Shown: positions 33,801-40,896, counted from the first letter of the stretch. The stretch is DNA of 54,240 bases from Chitinophagales bacterium (GCA_013297745.1 JAAFIM010000020.1:1-54240), one strand, 5' to 3'. Translations and numbers: made by a program. The notes: generated from the sequence alone by a model not told the origin.

Positions 33801-34598
33801 CGTAACGTTAGTATTGGTATTAACATTAGCGCAGGTGAATGAAGGGGTAGAAAAAGTAACCCCAGCCAACATACAAGAAGTATCACTGCTTAGGTTTAAG
33901 TTGTTGAAATTCAACACTCTATTCCCTGTATTATCCAACGGCAAGATTACCGTACCTGGCTGACAAACAGCGGTCAAGGTACTTGGGCAAGTGCGCAAAG
34001 TCACGCAATAAGATTGAATACATAAAAACCCTGTGCTGGTAGCATCAGGCAAATCGTCAATAGCGGTCAAACTCCAAGTGCCTTGTGGGGTGTTATTGCC
34101 TGTCCAAAAAGCGAAATTTTCACCGTTGGGTCTAAAAGTACCATTGGCAGGAGCAGTGGCTGGTAATATATTGGCTGCGCCATCTCTAAAAACGGTGGTC
34201 ACATTTAATGCTTGATTGGTACCCGCCCAAGTGCTAGATGGCGCTGGAGGGGTGGTAAAGGTTGCAAAACCGTTGGAAGCAGCGAAAGTGCGGTTATTGC
34301 CCGCAGGGTCTGTTAGCCAAAAGCCCACTTCCGACAAATCCACCGCACCGGGCGCTGGTGTGGTACAGTTGCCGCGAGTTTTCGACCAAGTTATTGACAC
34401 CTCCACATCTACAATCTGATGCCCCACAGGTATGTCCGCATTGGTAAAAACCACATTTCCTACCGTTGCGCCAAAAGGTGCGTTATCAAATTGTGCTGTG
34501 CCTGGTGCTGGAGTAAAGCATTTGGTCACCACATTCGTTTGCGCTTGCAGCAGCGTAGCCGAAAGCAATAAAGTACAAAGCAATAAACACTGCCTCAT
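24816..34598 (-). CDS. Giant T9SS-secreted HYR-repeat surface protein
   Basis: A 3260-residue secreted protein. Order: signal peptide (MRQCLLLCTLLLSATLLQAQ); a P-domain-like beta module (about 25-200, ending FLCIQSYCVTLRTC); about 30 HYR-type immunoglobulin-like modules of about 84 residues (about 205-2745); four further Ig-like modules (about 2750-3080, for example YTFSWSGPNGFTAS); a cadherin-like module (IDVLNNDI, YQICDVNC); and a C-terminal CHU_C gliding/T9SS sorting domain (FIPNGLSPNGDGINDILNI to the end). Most HYR units keep four cysteines (xxC, DNC, YTC, ATC), which suggests disulfide-braced beads. A long surface adhesin or filament is the likely role. I use the ATG at 34596-34598 before the signal peptide. 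It is followed by a strong terminator and seems to be monocistronic. Confidence 0.93.
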   Translation of the reverse strand: MRQCLLLCTLLLSATLLQAQTNVVTKCFTPAPGTAQFDNAPFGATVGNVVFTNADIPVGHQIVDVEVSITWSKTRGNCTTPAPGAVDLSEVGFWLTDPAGNNRTFAASNGFATFTTPPAPSSTWAGTNQALNVTTVFRDGAANILPATAPANGTFRPNGENFAFWTGNNTPQGTWSLTAIDDLPDATSTGFLCIQSYCVTLRTCPSTLTAVCQPGTVILPLDNTGNRVLNFNNLNLSSDTSCMLAGVTFSTPSFTCANVNTNTNVTMTIQDRLGNTASCNSTVRITDTTRPVITCRNYTARLSAAGTVSLNANDSIIATDNCAVITRRWQRGATAPVGSISFGCADVGLNAVNLVATDAQGNTATCPIFITVQDSTPPVPICRNATVYLDNTGNIGVPASIIDNGSTEVCPPITSYQINGFSSQTYTCANIGANPATLTVADFYNNTASCASVVTVLDTFRPNALCRNHNAFLNSSGSVTVTPPNINNNSTDNCTAPGALFYSINGAASVTYTCTQIGTPQNVTLFVRDASNNTATCASVVTVLDTLRPTALCRNATAYVAANGSVTVPASIINNNSFDNCTPSAALVLLINGSPTATYSCANIGTPQVATLRVTDAQGNFATCTGNITVVDTISPIARCSTTITTFLNAAGIATVLPTQIDSLSSDNCALTTRFINGGSSAAYNCAQVNTTQVANLRVEDAAGNFSVCAANIFVRDTVNPIARCRNRNINLTGTTVVVFPSDIDDNITPSSDNCSSLSYLINGAATATFNCTNVGGNNVILSVIDGSNNTVTCSSVINIQDVAAPVAVCQNRTVYVNPGNSVSILPSDIRAAASSDNCGITLSRINGQTSLSYTCDSLFPLVGTRTAILSLFDAAGNSATCASIITVRDTTRPTASCQNRTIQLNAVGQAVVYPNTGANRINNASADNCAITSYLINGVDSVIYTCANIGANNAILRVSDLSGNTATCNSVVTVQDLLLPTAVCRTNVQAILNNLGQITITATQIDSISADNCAITSRTINGGASVTYTCADIGTNSAILVVSDAAGGTSSCSAGVVVRDTTRPVVNCNAITTIHLPSPFGNAVVLPTQIGTSTDNCGPTILTINGVASATYTCAAVGTPQTATLMATDASGNTATCLASISILDTVTPQANCRNITLTLSSVAANGDTTIFPAAVDNASSDNCNIVSRLINSQASLTFNCSNVGLNVVTLRVQDQSNNNSVCQSNVTVIDATRPVARCQNLTIQLNASGFAVITPASIDNGSTDNCAVSNRTISQDTFRCNNVGANNVRLRVFDAAGNVDSCQAVVTVQDLALPIARCSTVVNAFLNASCLVTVNAAQVDSLSSDNCNINSRTINGSLSQSYSGLNIGANNVILVVSDAAGNTASCPSIIQVRDTIRPTVTCNNITATLSSISPAGVTVTAASVATSSDNCGTPNLTINNQPTAVFSCANIGSNNVTIRATDASGNTVTCAAVVTVRDVTNPVANCQNPTIFTNNNGVAVLTPALVNLASTDNCGISSITISRDTFRCADVGTRTVVLTVRDASNNQHTCNSTVTVRDTTRPIVLCRVDTAYLNAAGTATRTPANIDGGSRDTCGIATRLINGKPTETYDCSQIGLQNAQLTVRDVNNNVDVCNTTVLVLDTIRPIIICQNITRPLNTVGQITVGANEFLTSSSDNCNAFLVTMTGGGVQRNFNCANIGNNNISITARDSSGNVSTCTAILTITDITPPTAQCQNTTVFLSSVGTTNVPAATIAAGSSDACGILSYTANPATVNCSNIGTINVVITVRDSSNNAATCTASITVQDTTPPTVICRVDTAYLSASGTVSVTPNDIDGGSRDTCGLNGLLINNSSNVIFTCTQRGLRNVVLTATDIFGNASSCNTTVLVLDTIRPAARCSTGLTVFLNAAGVVVVPATRADSLSTDNCGLNSSLFRINGQTAVTYTCASVSAVQNPILTVVDSSGNTATCVATMFVRDTVRPIASCRTTALNVNLSPAINAGSAVVNPLSINNNSTDNCGIRTLLINGQASATYTCANRGPNTAILTVIDSSNNQSFCSATININDITNPTARCRNIDVYVDSFTNNGQIRVPAARIDNGSTDNCGVVSWQINNQDTVTYTCANVGANIVTLTVRDSSGNPSTCNAVVTVLDTVRPIARCLNPVNVFLNNSGTISVTGAMIDGGSTDNCGIVSRLINGSNARQFLCTDIGLNNVVLTVSDAAGNSRTCNAVVDVRDTTRPTAVCQNRLVLLSNNFPAVAIVTAASINGTSNDNCGVQTLLINGQPRDTFDCSNVGISTAVLTVIDQSGNQSTCTSSITVTDNVAPTITCTNRVVYLDANGQASVLPTQVGSGTDGCTIITWTINGQTTAAYNCDSLAINVGPRPVLIRATDPSGNFATCNATITVLDTMRPVANCRNINAQLDASGQVVVVPSQIDGPSIDNCPITTYLINNQASQSYNCSQVGVRNALLTVRDASGNQSTCTAVINVQDNIAPVANCRSSITVNLNASTGLATVQATSINNNITPSTDACGPLTFSVAGNSSVTFNCSNVGSNAILLTVTDANGNASQCPSIINVVDNTPPVARCRDTIVYLDNTGVAQATVGMINNNSSDNCGIQSLLMDNGNTINYNCARVGRDTVLLLVTDVNGLTASCPSIIRIVDTVAPVVVCQGTTVDLTQTGQFILTPAMIDPNNASNDACGIDTMFVSPDTITCANFGNIQVVLTAIDINGNIGTCTTTVAVTLDGPTAQANTPLCSGDTLRLRALAPANGNAYTFSWSGPNGFTASRQDTNLINVSGVQSGDYIVTIQPTSGGCAAMDTVTVFVNDVAIPTINADTPACENGDVQLWLSNPADFSGTNISYQWLFNNNPVGVNNDTLFLTGVNASNAGNYQISITVDGCTNVNNTAFNLLINTLPAAPQPTVNAPCEGEDLLLVANPQDITRTYTYQWTTAGYTASAANPIRGNSTQAMNGIYTVLITDNFSCTATANINVFIRETPQQPNILFEDAICIGAVLQLSDTSTYTTTPQSYNWTLADNSTTTTSVGQLNLINATSGTYLLQVDMGGCLSPVDTADIIFQPLPLAFDDSANVAFRDSLLNIDVLNNDIINVADVTISLVGQPGHGVATLNADGTIKYAPWYSFFGVDTIVYQICDVNCPNSCDTALLFVEVVADFECFIPNGLSPNGDGINDILNIRCLHEYPNRTMEIYSRWGNLVYKGNGTDFNGQFDGQDLPDGVYYYILQLNDTTYVPNDIYKGYIIINR
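26365..33990 (-). repeat. About 30-unit, roughly 252-bp coding repeat (HYR modules)
   Basis: The repeat is divergent at DNA level but regular in protein: C-x-N-hydrophobic strand, a DNC motif, ING, YTC, GN-x-x-TC, then VxDTxRP at each boundary. Units 9-12 resemble units 13-16 in order (CQNxTIQLNA, then the DSxSxDNC type, then CN-x-IT, then the NCxN type), which points to duplication of a four-unit block. Plus-strand frames over this region are shadows. Confidence 0.85.
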
Positions 34599-34708
34599 TG
34601 GTTTAAAATTGTAAGGGGTAAATAATACGCTCATAACGGGATATTTTTAAAATAATTGGTGTACAAATTGTTGGCATAAAAAAACTAAAATTGATATAAT
34701 CAAAAATC

Positions 34709-35197
34709 TTAAACTGCAGCAGTTTTTGCTAATGTTTTATCCAGCACAAAAGCACAAGCAGATAATAACAAAATAGATAAAGCGAAAAAAGTGGTGCCTA
34801 TGGCTAATTGTGTTTTTATAATCAAAGAGTCAAATTTCATATTGACAATCACCAAAGAGACCACAAACACATCCAACATAGCCCATTTGGCTACGAAAGC
34901 TAAAATATGATGCAACAACCTAAATCGGCTCATATCCCAACCTGCTACATTTAGCCCTATAAAAATATATTTGCCTATAGGAAGCAAAAAACAAAATACT
35001 AATATCAACGTGCCAATAAAATAATCGCCCTCTTTATAAAAATGGCTTACAGCACTGGTCAAATAGCTAAAATCTTCTTTCAAGCCCATCAGAATTTCAG
35101 CTTTCATTATCGGATAACTCAGCCCCAAGCCAAAAAACAGCAAAGAACTTGCAAATAAAACCCAAAGTGCTAACTTTTTTATGCGAATACTGGACAT
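34709..35197 (-). CDS. PqiA-like membrane protein
   Basis: A 162-residue inner-membrane protein with four hydrophobic helices and the PqiA family pattern: a first helix before LSYPIMKAE, then CFLLPIGKYIFIG, then KWAMLDVFVVSLVIVNMKF (W-x-MLDVF is conserved), then a last helix. PqiA proteins partner with MCE-domain lipid transporters in Proteobacteria, where pqiA itself has two such domains. This one has a single domain and no MCE gene nearby, so its partners are unknown. It lies upstream of the giant surface protein on the same strand, with 110 bp between them, and could share a transcript. Confidence 0.8.
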   Translation of the reverse strand: MSSIRIKKLALWVLFASSLLFFGLGLSYPIMKAEILMGLKEDFSYLTSAVSHFYKEGDYFIGTLILVFCFLLPIGKYIFIGLNVAGWDMSRFRLLHHILAFVAKWAMLDVFVVSLVIVNMKFDSLIIKTQLAIGTTFFALSILLLSACAFVLDKTLAKTAAV

Positions 35198-35228
35198 AAT
35201 AAACTATTTTTTTTTATTTTGATATATA

Positions 35229-35262
35229 TTTTGGGTATTATTTAAAATATATGCTATCTTTG
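35229..35262 (+). promoter_or_regulatory. Promoter of the small lipoprotein gene
   Basis: TTTTG (35229-35233), a 21-bp spacer, then TATCTTTG (35255-35262): both Bacteroidota boxes at the right spacing. It predicts a leader of about 47 nt to the ATG at 35316. Confidence 0.7.
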
Positions 35263-35315
35263 CCCTGTATTTATACCATTAAACGTTTTTTTGCCAATAA
35301 TGTAACCCAATTTAT

Positions 35316-35711
35316 ATGAAAAAGTTATGTTTTATTCTCTTATCCTTCACTTTAGGATTATTTTTGACCCAATGCGGGGGAGTTTGTGGTGCGGACAAAA
35401 ACGCTTTTATCAAAAATTTCGCTCAATTCGTGGGTGAGAAATCCGATAAATCAGAAAACGACTCGCGGGATAGATTGTTTAGGCAATATGTCAAAGAATG
35501 TTATGCCCTCCACGAAGCCCAAATGGGGCTAAATGAGAAAAAAGATTTTTGGATAGGTGTTTTACGATACTATTATCAACGCTACGGGCTGAATATGTTG
35601 GTAGAATTGGGCAAAGAAAAAGATTTAAAAGAGGTTTTAATCAAAGGGCTAAAAGAAGTGGGGATAAATTTAGAAAATATCAACTTGGCTGACCTTATCC
35701 GACTGCTATAG
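35316..35711 (+). CDS. Small lipoprotein of unknown function
   Basis: A 131-residue lipoprotein: signal peptide MKKLCFILLSFTLGLFLTQC with lipobox LTQC, followed by GGVCGADKNAFIKNFAQFV. The mature part looks entirely helical and charged (SRDRLFRQYVKECYALHEAQ, LVELGKEKDLKEVLIKGL). No family is recognised. Two cysteines lie close to the lipidated one (C20, C24) and one more is in the helical body. It converges on rnz with only 21 bp between stops, and it has a well-formed promoter (35229-35262). Confidence 0.8.
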   Translation: MKKLCFILLSFTLGLFLTQCGGVCGADKNAFIKNFAQFVGEKSDKSENDSRDRLFRQYVKECYALHEAQMGLNEKKDFWIGVLRYYYQRYGLNMLVELGKEKDLKEVLIKGLKEVGINLENINLADLIRLL

Positions 35712-35732
35712 ATAGCGACGAAATACCATAAT

Positions 35733-36692
35733 TTAGCTTTCGTGATTCGCCAATTCTTCGGTTTGGGGCACAGCATAAGTTTTGCCCTCCTCTCCTACCC
35801 TTGATTGGGCAAAAATAGACTTAGCTTCCAGCTCAAAAAAACTCAAATCGTCGTATCTTACCGAAAAATGACCCATAATAAGCTGCCCCACTTGTGCTTT
35901 TTGGGCTATAGTGGCAGCTTGTAGGGCTGTACTATGGCGAGTTCTTTCCGCTTTTTCTAACTCTTGGTGCAAAAATGTGGCTTCGTGGTATAATAAATCC
36001 ACTTGCTGCACCAGTTGGGCTACCGAATCCAAATAAATAGTGTCCGAACAATAGGCAAAACTTCTCAAATGCAAAGGGGGCAAAACTAATTTTTGATTTG
36101 GTATAGTCAATCCCTCCATATTTGTCCAATCCGCCCCTTTTTTGATATGAGAATAACAATCGTGTGGAACAGCTAATTCTTCCAAAATGGGTTTATTTAG
36201 ACGGGGATATGATTTTTTTTCGCGAAATAAAAAACCAGCCGCCGCAATTCTATGTTCTAAAGGGATAGAATAAACCGTAACTTTATTGTTTTCAAATATA
36301 AGCTCAGATTTTTCTGCATTTGTGGGCAAAAAATGAATTTCAAACTCCCAACGATGTCCCAATAATTCTAAAGGCTGACAAACTATAGCTTTTAATTTTT
36401 CTGGCTCTGGGCTATAAATAAAAACTGCCGACTTGCGCCCTGTCATAGACCAATATATCATTAAGCCCACCAAACCCAAAGTATGGTCTGCGTGCAAGTG
36501 GCTGATAAAAATTTGCTCTATACGCGATTGCTTAATCTTGGACTCCAATAATCTATACAAAGTACCTTCCCCGCAATCTATCAAGAAGTATTGTCCTTGT
36601 ACGTTCAAAACTTGCGCGCTCAAGTGCCGCCCCAAAACAGGAGTGGCTGCACTAATACCCAAAATCGTTAGCTCAAATTCATTTTTTTGCAT
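35733..36692 (-). CDS. rnz: Ribonuclease Z
   Basis: A 319-residue metallo-beta-lactamase-fold nuclease that trims tRNA 3' ends. The zinc motif HLHADH (65-70) is intact. Further ligand motifs are LEHRIAAAGF, YHEATF, HSTALQAA and MGHFSVRY. The N-terminal strand FELTILGISAATPVL is typical, and the length fits the short RNase Z form. Its ATG (36690-36692) overlaps the stop of the STAS gene by one base (TAATG), so translation is probably coupled. It converges on a small lipoprotein gene, 21 bp away. Confidence 0.94.
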   Translation of the reverse strand: MQKNEFELTILGISAATPVLGRHLSAQVLNVQGQYFLIDCGEGTLYRLLESKIKQSRIEQIFISHLHADHTLGLVGLMIYWSMTGRKSAVFIYSPEPEKLKAIVCQPLELLGHRWEFEIHFLPTNAEKSELIFENNKVTVYSIPLEHRIAAAGFLFREKKSYPRLNKPILEELAVPHDCYSHIKKGADWTNMEGLTIPNQKLVLPPLHLRSFAYCSDTIYLDSVAQLVQQVDLLYHEATFLHQELEKAERTRHSTALQAATIAQKAQVGQLIMGHFSVRYDDLSFFELEAKSIFAQSRVGEEGKTYAVPQTEELANHES

Positions 36693-37096
36693 TATTCTTC
36701 TTCGTCGATTTCTTCGTCAGCCTGCTCACTGCTCAATTCATCCCCAAAAGCGCGTAACATAACAATTTTTTCCGCTTCAGGCATAGTCGCTGCTATAGTC
36801 AAAATACTATCCAAACGGGATACAGTTATCAACATTTTGACACTTGGGTGATTGATGCCCGTGAGCACAAATGACTTTTTGTCTTCTGTCCAAAGTCGGT
36901 TGCCTGTCAATATGGCACTCAAACCTGACGAATCTACATATTTGACCTGCTCCAAATTAAGGATGACATTATCTATCCCCGAATTTTTTAAACCTAAAAA
37001 TTCAGATTTTAATATGGGAGCTTTGACCGAATTCAAATTTTCTTCAGTGAGGGTAAGCACAGCATATTCATCTTTTTTTTCTACTAAATATCTCAT
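36692..37096 (-). CDS. STAS-domain (anti-anti-sigma factor-like) protein
   Basis: A 134-residue protein with a SpoIIAA-like STAS fold: NVILNLEQVKYVDSSGLSAI carries the usual phosphorylatable serine (DSSG). A 30-residue acidic tail follows (DELSSEQADEEIDEEE). STAS proteins of this type act in partner-switching with anti-sigma kinases. No kinase or phosphatase lies nearby, and its partners are unknown. Its stop overlaps the rnz start, which places tRNA maturation and this regulator on one transcript. The acidic tail is unusual for short STAS proteins and may mediate another interaction. Confidence 0.9.
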   Translation of the reverse strand: MRYLVEKKDEYAVLTLTEENLNSVKAPILKSEFLGLKNSGIDNVILNLEQVKYVDSSGLSAILTGNRLWTEDKKSFVLTGINHPSVKMLITVSRLDSILTIAATMPEAEKIVMLRAFGDELSSEQADEEIDEEE

Positions 37097-37278
37097 TATA
37101 AACAGTTTACGAATAAAGCAAATAATATAAATGGAGGAAATGTCCCCATTATTGGGCGCAAAGATGCAAATTTTATTTGCAATAAAAAAATTTTATTTTG
37201 CAAAAGGCTTAGTTTTTTTCAACAAAGCACAAAAACTGGTATTATATTTAGTGGATAAAAGCAAAAAATAATTATAAT

Positions 37279-37686
37279 ATGAACACAAACCCACACTTGG
37301 TTAAAGCATTGATTAATGAACACGCAATAGTTACAGAAACTTATTTTGATTGGAAAATCACCAAAATTTTTTACGCTGCTTTACACTACACAAAAGCGTT
37401 AGCATATCAAAGAGGGATAATAATTGGTGAAACTCACGACGAAATAGCCAAAAATATAAATCCTAATTCCCGTTATCAACCCAATATGCCAATAAAAGAA
37501 CACGTGTGGAAAGATTATTATATGCTACTCAAATACTCTAAAATAGCGCGATATGATGGAATAGAAAATGAGCAAATATATAATATTGAGCAACAAACAA
37601 ACTATACAGAGGCGGTAAAGCATCTTGAAAATCTGAAAAAATATCTACTATCACAAGGCTTGCCTCTCAACAATCCCATACAATAA
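37279..37686 (+). CDS. HEPN-like domain protein
   Basis: A 135-residue all-helical protein. The pattern DWKITKIFYAALHYTKAL (25-42), a following THDEIAKN, then YYMLLKYSKIARYDG matches HEPN-like families found in toxin-antitoxin and defence loci. The nuclease motif of active HEPN toxins (R-x4-6-H) is not present at that spacing; the nearest is R-x9-H in SRYQPNMPIKEH. It may therefore be non-catalytic or belong to a non-nuclease branch. It is followed after 47 bp by an unknown gene on the same strand, which suggests a two-gene unit. A near-consensus -7 box (TATATTTA) lies about 30 bp upstream. Confidence 0.7.
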   Translation: MNTNPHLVKALINEHAIVTETYFDWKITKIFYAALHYTKALAYQRGIIIGETHDEIAKNINPNSRYQPNMPIKEHVWKDYYMLLKYSKIARYDGIENEQIYNIEQQTNYTEAVKHLENLKKYLLSQGLPLNNPIQ

Positions 37687-37733
37687 ACTAACTTTCTATA
37701 ACCAACCAATAACGCGCTAAAACAACAAAACAG

Positions 37734-38174
37734 ATGCACACACACACCAAATCAAAACAAAGCGCAGTAATCCAAACCGCACAAAATAATCTTTTTTGGC
37801 TATTTGAACTCTATCAACAAACCAGCAAAACTAACGCCCACGCTGTTACTCCATTTTTCAACTTTGCTGATTATTGTTTCGCTTTTATTAGCGAATTAAA
37901 ACAGAAAGAATTAGCTGAACATTTACTAATTTCTTTTATACACAAATCTGCTCCACTATTAAATTCTGCTTTCCAAATAGAAAAAAATAATAAAACAGAA
38001 TTTGTATTTTTTTTGACAGAAGATAACACAACCCACCGACTACAAATTTTTGATTTTTTAGAGTTTTACGAACATTTGGAAATAGCGCAAACCATTCCTA
38101 TTGTGTTCCGAATACTCCCCCCACAGGCAGAAGAAGAATTTATAAAAACCAAAAAATTTACTCAATTACTTTAA
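37734..38174 (+). CDS. Hypothetical protein paired with the HEPN-like gene
   Basis: A 146-residue soluble protein, mostly helical in the first half (NNLFWLFELYQQTSKTNAHA) and with a strand-rich segment after (KTEFVFFLTEDNTTHRLQIF), ending TKKFTQLL. I do not recognise a family; it is not an MNT nucleotidyltransferase, the usual HEPN partner. It lies 47 bp after the HEPN-like gene and 103 bp before clpC on the same strand. The spacing suggests co-expression with the first but probably not with clpC, which has its own near-consensus -7 sequence. Base composition is even more AT-rich than in its neighbours. Confidence 0.72.
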   Translation: MHTHTKSKQSAVIQTAQNNLFWLFELYQQTSKTNAHAVTPFFNFADYCFAFISELKQKELAEHLLISFIHKSAPLLNSAFQIEKNNKTEFVFFLTEDNTTHRLQIFDFLEFYEHLEIAQTIPIVFRILPPQAEEEFIKTKKFTQLL

Positions 38175-38277
38175 AAAAGTATTTTTTTCCAAAAAGTCTT
38201 ATCTTGCGCCCATATTTCAACCAAAGGGTATTTATAAGCCTTTTTCTAATTTATAAACAGCACACAAACAGCAAGTT

Positions 38278-40818
38278 ATGTCAATCAATCGTTTTTCACC
38301 CAAAGTAAAAGAGGTGATTTCGTACAGTAGAGAAGAAGCTATGCGTTTTGGACACGATTATATCGGCACAGAACATTTATTGTTGGGTTTGTTGAAAGAA
38401 AAAGAAAGCCTATCTATGCGCACACTTGCATCGCTAAAAGTGAATGTGAGCCAACTCCGCCGCACCTTAGAGGCTTCTATCAACAACAACAGCCATAACA
38501 AAGAAGATTCTTCTTATCAAGTAGGCAATCTACCCTTTACCAGCCAAGCCGAAAAAGTGCTTAAAGTAGCCTTTTTGGAAGCCAAACTGCAAAAAACAGA
38601 AATTGCAGGCACAGAACATATCGTCTTATCTATTCTCAAACACAAAGAAAATCTTGCAGCGCGGGTATTGATGGAGTTTGAAATAGACTACGATAATTTC
38701 AAATCAGAATTGGATTATTTGGTGGACGAAAGTAGCCATTCCGATAACTCCAAAACCAACCCCAACCTACAATCTAATGCTGATGATGAAGGCGATGATG
38801 ACGACTTGAGCCGCCGCAAACAGCAAGGCGCAGCAGGCAAAAGCAAATCCCAAACTCCAGTATTAGACAACTTTGGCCGCGATATTACCCGCTTGGCTGA
38901 AGAAGGAAAACTAGACCCCATTATCGGCCGAGAAAAAGAAATTGAACGCGTTTCGCAAATTTTATCCAGACGCAAAAAAAATAATCCTATTCTTATCGGT
39001 GAGCCCGGCGTGGGCAAAACTGCGGTCGTGGAAGGTTTGGCGCTTCGTATCCAACAACGCAAAGTATCCCGCACTTTGTTCAACAAACGAATTGTTATGC
39101 TGGACTTGGCTGCTTTGGTGGCTGGTACCAAATACAGGGGACAGTTTGAAGAACGCATCAAGGCGATTATGACCGAATTGGAAAAAAACCGCGATGTCAT
39201 CCTGTTTATTGATGAAATTCATACCATCATTGGCGCTGGTGGAGCTACAGGCTCCTTGGACGCTTCCAATATCTTCAAGCCTGCTTTGGCTAGAGGAGAA
39301 CTGCAATGCATCGGCGCATCTACTTTGGATGAATATAGACAATTTATAGAAAAGGATGGTGCTTTGGATAGACGTTTCCAAAAAGTGGTCATTGACCCGC
39401 CTTCGCCTGAAGATACATTGTATATTTTACAAAACATACGCGAAAAATACGAAGAGTTTCATAACGTTCGCTATTCTGACGATGCGCTAATCGCTTGTGT
39501 AAAATTGTCCAATCGTTATATAGTGGATAGATTTTTGCCCGACAAAGCTATAGACGTGTTGGATGAGGTGGGCGCGCGCGTGCATCTCAAAAATATCCAC
39601 GTTCCCAAACATATCCTGCAACTAGAAGAAGAAATCGAGCAAACCAAAGAGGCTAAAAACCAAGCCGTGCGCGACCAAGAGTACGAAAAAGCTGCCAACT
39701 TCCGCGACAAAGAGTCTAAATTGATTCGCCAGCTCGAACAATCCCGCCAACAATGGGAAGAAGATGCCAAAAATAATCGTTTCCCTGTCACAGAAGATGA
39801 TATAGCAGAAGTGGTATCTATGATGACAGGTATTCCCGTGACTAATGTAGGACAAAGCGAAAATACCAAATTACTTAATCTACCCACAGATTTGCAAGGG
39901 CAGGTTATCGGACAAGATGAAGCTATAGTCAAAGTAGCCAAATCCATACAGCGCAATCGTATAGGGCTAAAAGACCCCCGCAAACCTATTGGTACGTTTA
40001 TATTCTTAGGCCCTACAGGTGTGGGCAAAACTGAACTAGCCAAAGTTCTGGCGCGGCAAATGTTTGACTCCGAAGACTCGTTGATTAGAATTGATATGTC
40101 CGAATATATGGAGAAATTCTCTGTTTCTCGCCTTATTGGTGCGCCTCCAGGTTATGTTGGGTACGAAGAAGGGGGACAATTGACCGAGAAAGTACGCCGC
40201 AAACCTTATTCTGTTATCCTTTTGGACGAAATAGAAAAAGCACATCCTGATATTTTCAATATCTTGCTACAGGTCTTAGATGACGGACAACTTACTGATG
40301 GTTTGGGTAGAAAAGTGGATTTCAAAAACACCTTAATCATCATGACCTCCAACATAGGCGTGCGCAAACTCAAAGATTTTGGTACAGGTTTAGGTTTCCA
40401 AACCCAAGCCCGCCAAGAATCTGCTGAGGATATGGCCAAAGGGGTGATTGAAACAGCTTTAAAGAAAACCTTCTCGCCAGAGTTTTTGAATAGAATTGAT
40501 GATGTTATCATTTTCAACTCCTTAGAAAAAGCAGAAATCTTCAAAATAATCGATTTGGCGCTCAAAAGTTTGTATAAACGCACCGCTGAGCTCAACTTTA
40601 CTTTGCAGATAGAAGAAACCGCCAAAAACTTCATCGCCGAAAAAGGTTATGACCCACAATTTGGCGCAAGACCGCTTAATAGAGCCATTCAACGCTACTT
40701 AGAAGACCCACTGGCTGACTTTTTGTTAGCTCAACAGGGACAATTAGCCCCCAACTCTACTTTAGTGGCTCGCTTAAATGCCGCTGGCGATAATATAAAC
40801 ATAGCCATAGCTGAATAA
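38278..40818 (+). CDS. clpC: ClpC-type AAA+ protease chaperone
   Basis: An 846-residue Hsp100 unfoldase that feeds proteins to ClpP. Two Clp N-domain repeats (about 1-145, starting MSINRFSPKVKEVISYSREE) precede a Glu/Asp-rich linker. AAA domain 1 has Walker A GEPGVGKTA (about 241-249) and Walker B LFIDEIHTIIGAG. A UVR/middle region follows (about 455-490, EYEKAANFRDKESKLIRQL), which marks ClpC rather than ClpA. AAA domain 2 has Walker A GPTGVGKTE (about 578-586) and a C-terminal D2 lid. No clpP or mcsAB is adjacent. It ends at a strong terminator. Confidence 0.95.
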   Translation: MSINRFSPKVKEVISYSREEAMRFGHDYIGTEHLLLGLLKEKESLSMRTLASLKVNVSQLRRTLEASINNNSHNKEDSSYQVGNLPFTSQAEKVLKVAFLEAKLQKTEIAGTEHIVLSILKHKENLAARVLMEFEIDYDNFKSELDYLVDESSHSDNSKTNPNLQSNADDEGDDDDLSRRKQQGAAGKSKSQTPVLDNFGRDITRLAEEGKLDPIIGREKEIERVSQILSRRKKNNPILIGEPGVGKTAVVEGLALRIQQRKVSRTLFNKRIVMLDLAALVAGTKYRGQFEERIKAIMTELEKNRDVILFIDEIHTIIGAGGATGSLDASNIFKPALARGELQCIGASTLDEYRQFIEKDGALDRRFQKVVIDPPSPEDTLYILQNIREKYEEFHNVRYSDDALIACVKLSNRYIVDRFLPDKAIDVLDEVGARVHLKNIHVPKHILQLEEEIEQTKEAKNQAVRDQEYEKAANFRDKESKLIRQLEQSRQQWEEDAKNNRFPVTEDDIAEVVSMMTGIPVTNVGQSENTKLLNLPTDLQGQVIGQDEAIVKVAKSIQRNRIGLKDPRKPIGTFIFLGPTGVGKTELAKVLARQMFDSEDSLIRIDMSEYMEKFSVSRLIGAPPGYVGYEEGGQLTEKVRRKPYSVILLDEIEKAHPDIFNILLQVLDDGQLTDGLGRKVDFKNTLIIMTSNIGVRKLKDFGTGLGFQTQARQESAEDMAKGVIETALKKTFSPEFLNRIDDVIIFNSLEKAEIFKIIDLALKSLYKRTAELNFTLQIEETAKNFIAEKGYDPQFGARPLNRAIQRYLEDPLADFLLAQQGQLAPNSTLVARLNAAGDNINIAIAE

Positions 40819-40834
40819 TTATATTTTTTATCCC

Positions 40835-40872
40835 AAAAAAGCCCTTTCCATTAACTGGAGAGGGCTTTTTTT
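40835..40872 (+). terminator. Terminator after clpC
   Basis: AAAAAAGCCCT pairs with AGGGCTTTTTT, with TCC/GGA adding to the stem. It is T-rich on both sides and shared with the converging dinB-like gene. Confidence 0.88.
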
Positions 40873-40896
40873 TAGCATAATTTTACACCAAAAAGA

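Noticed and set aside
25155-34614. Many plus-strand frames antisense to the giant surface protein
   Set aside because: They are shadows of a repetitive coding strand and show no starts, domains or consistent reading frame.
38715-39381. Long minus-strand frames (161 and 139 residues) inside clpC
   Set aside because: They are antisense shadows of a well-conserved gene.
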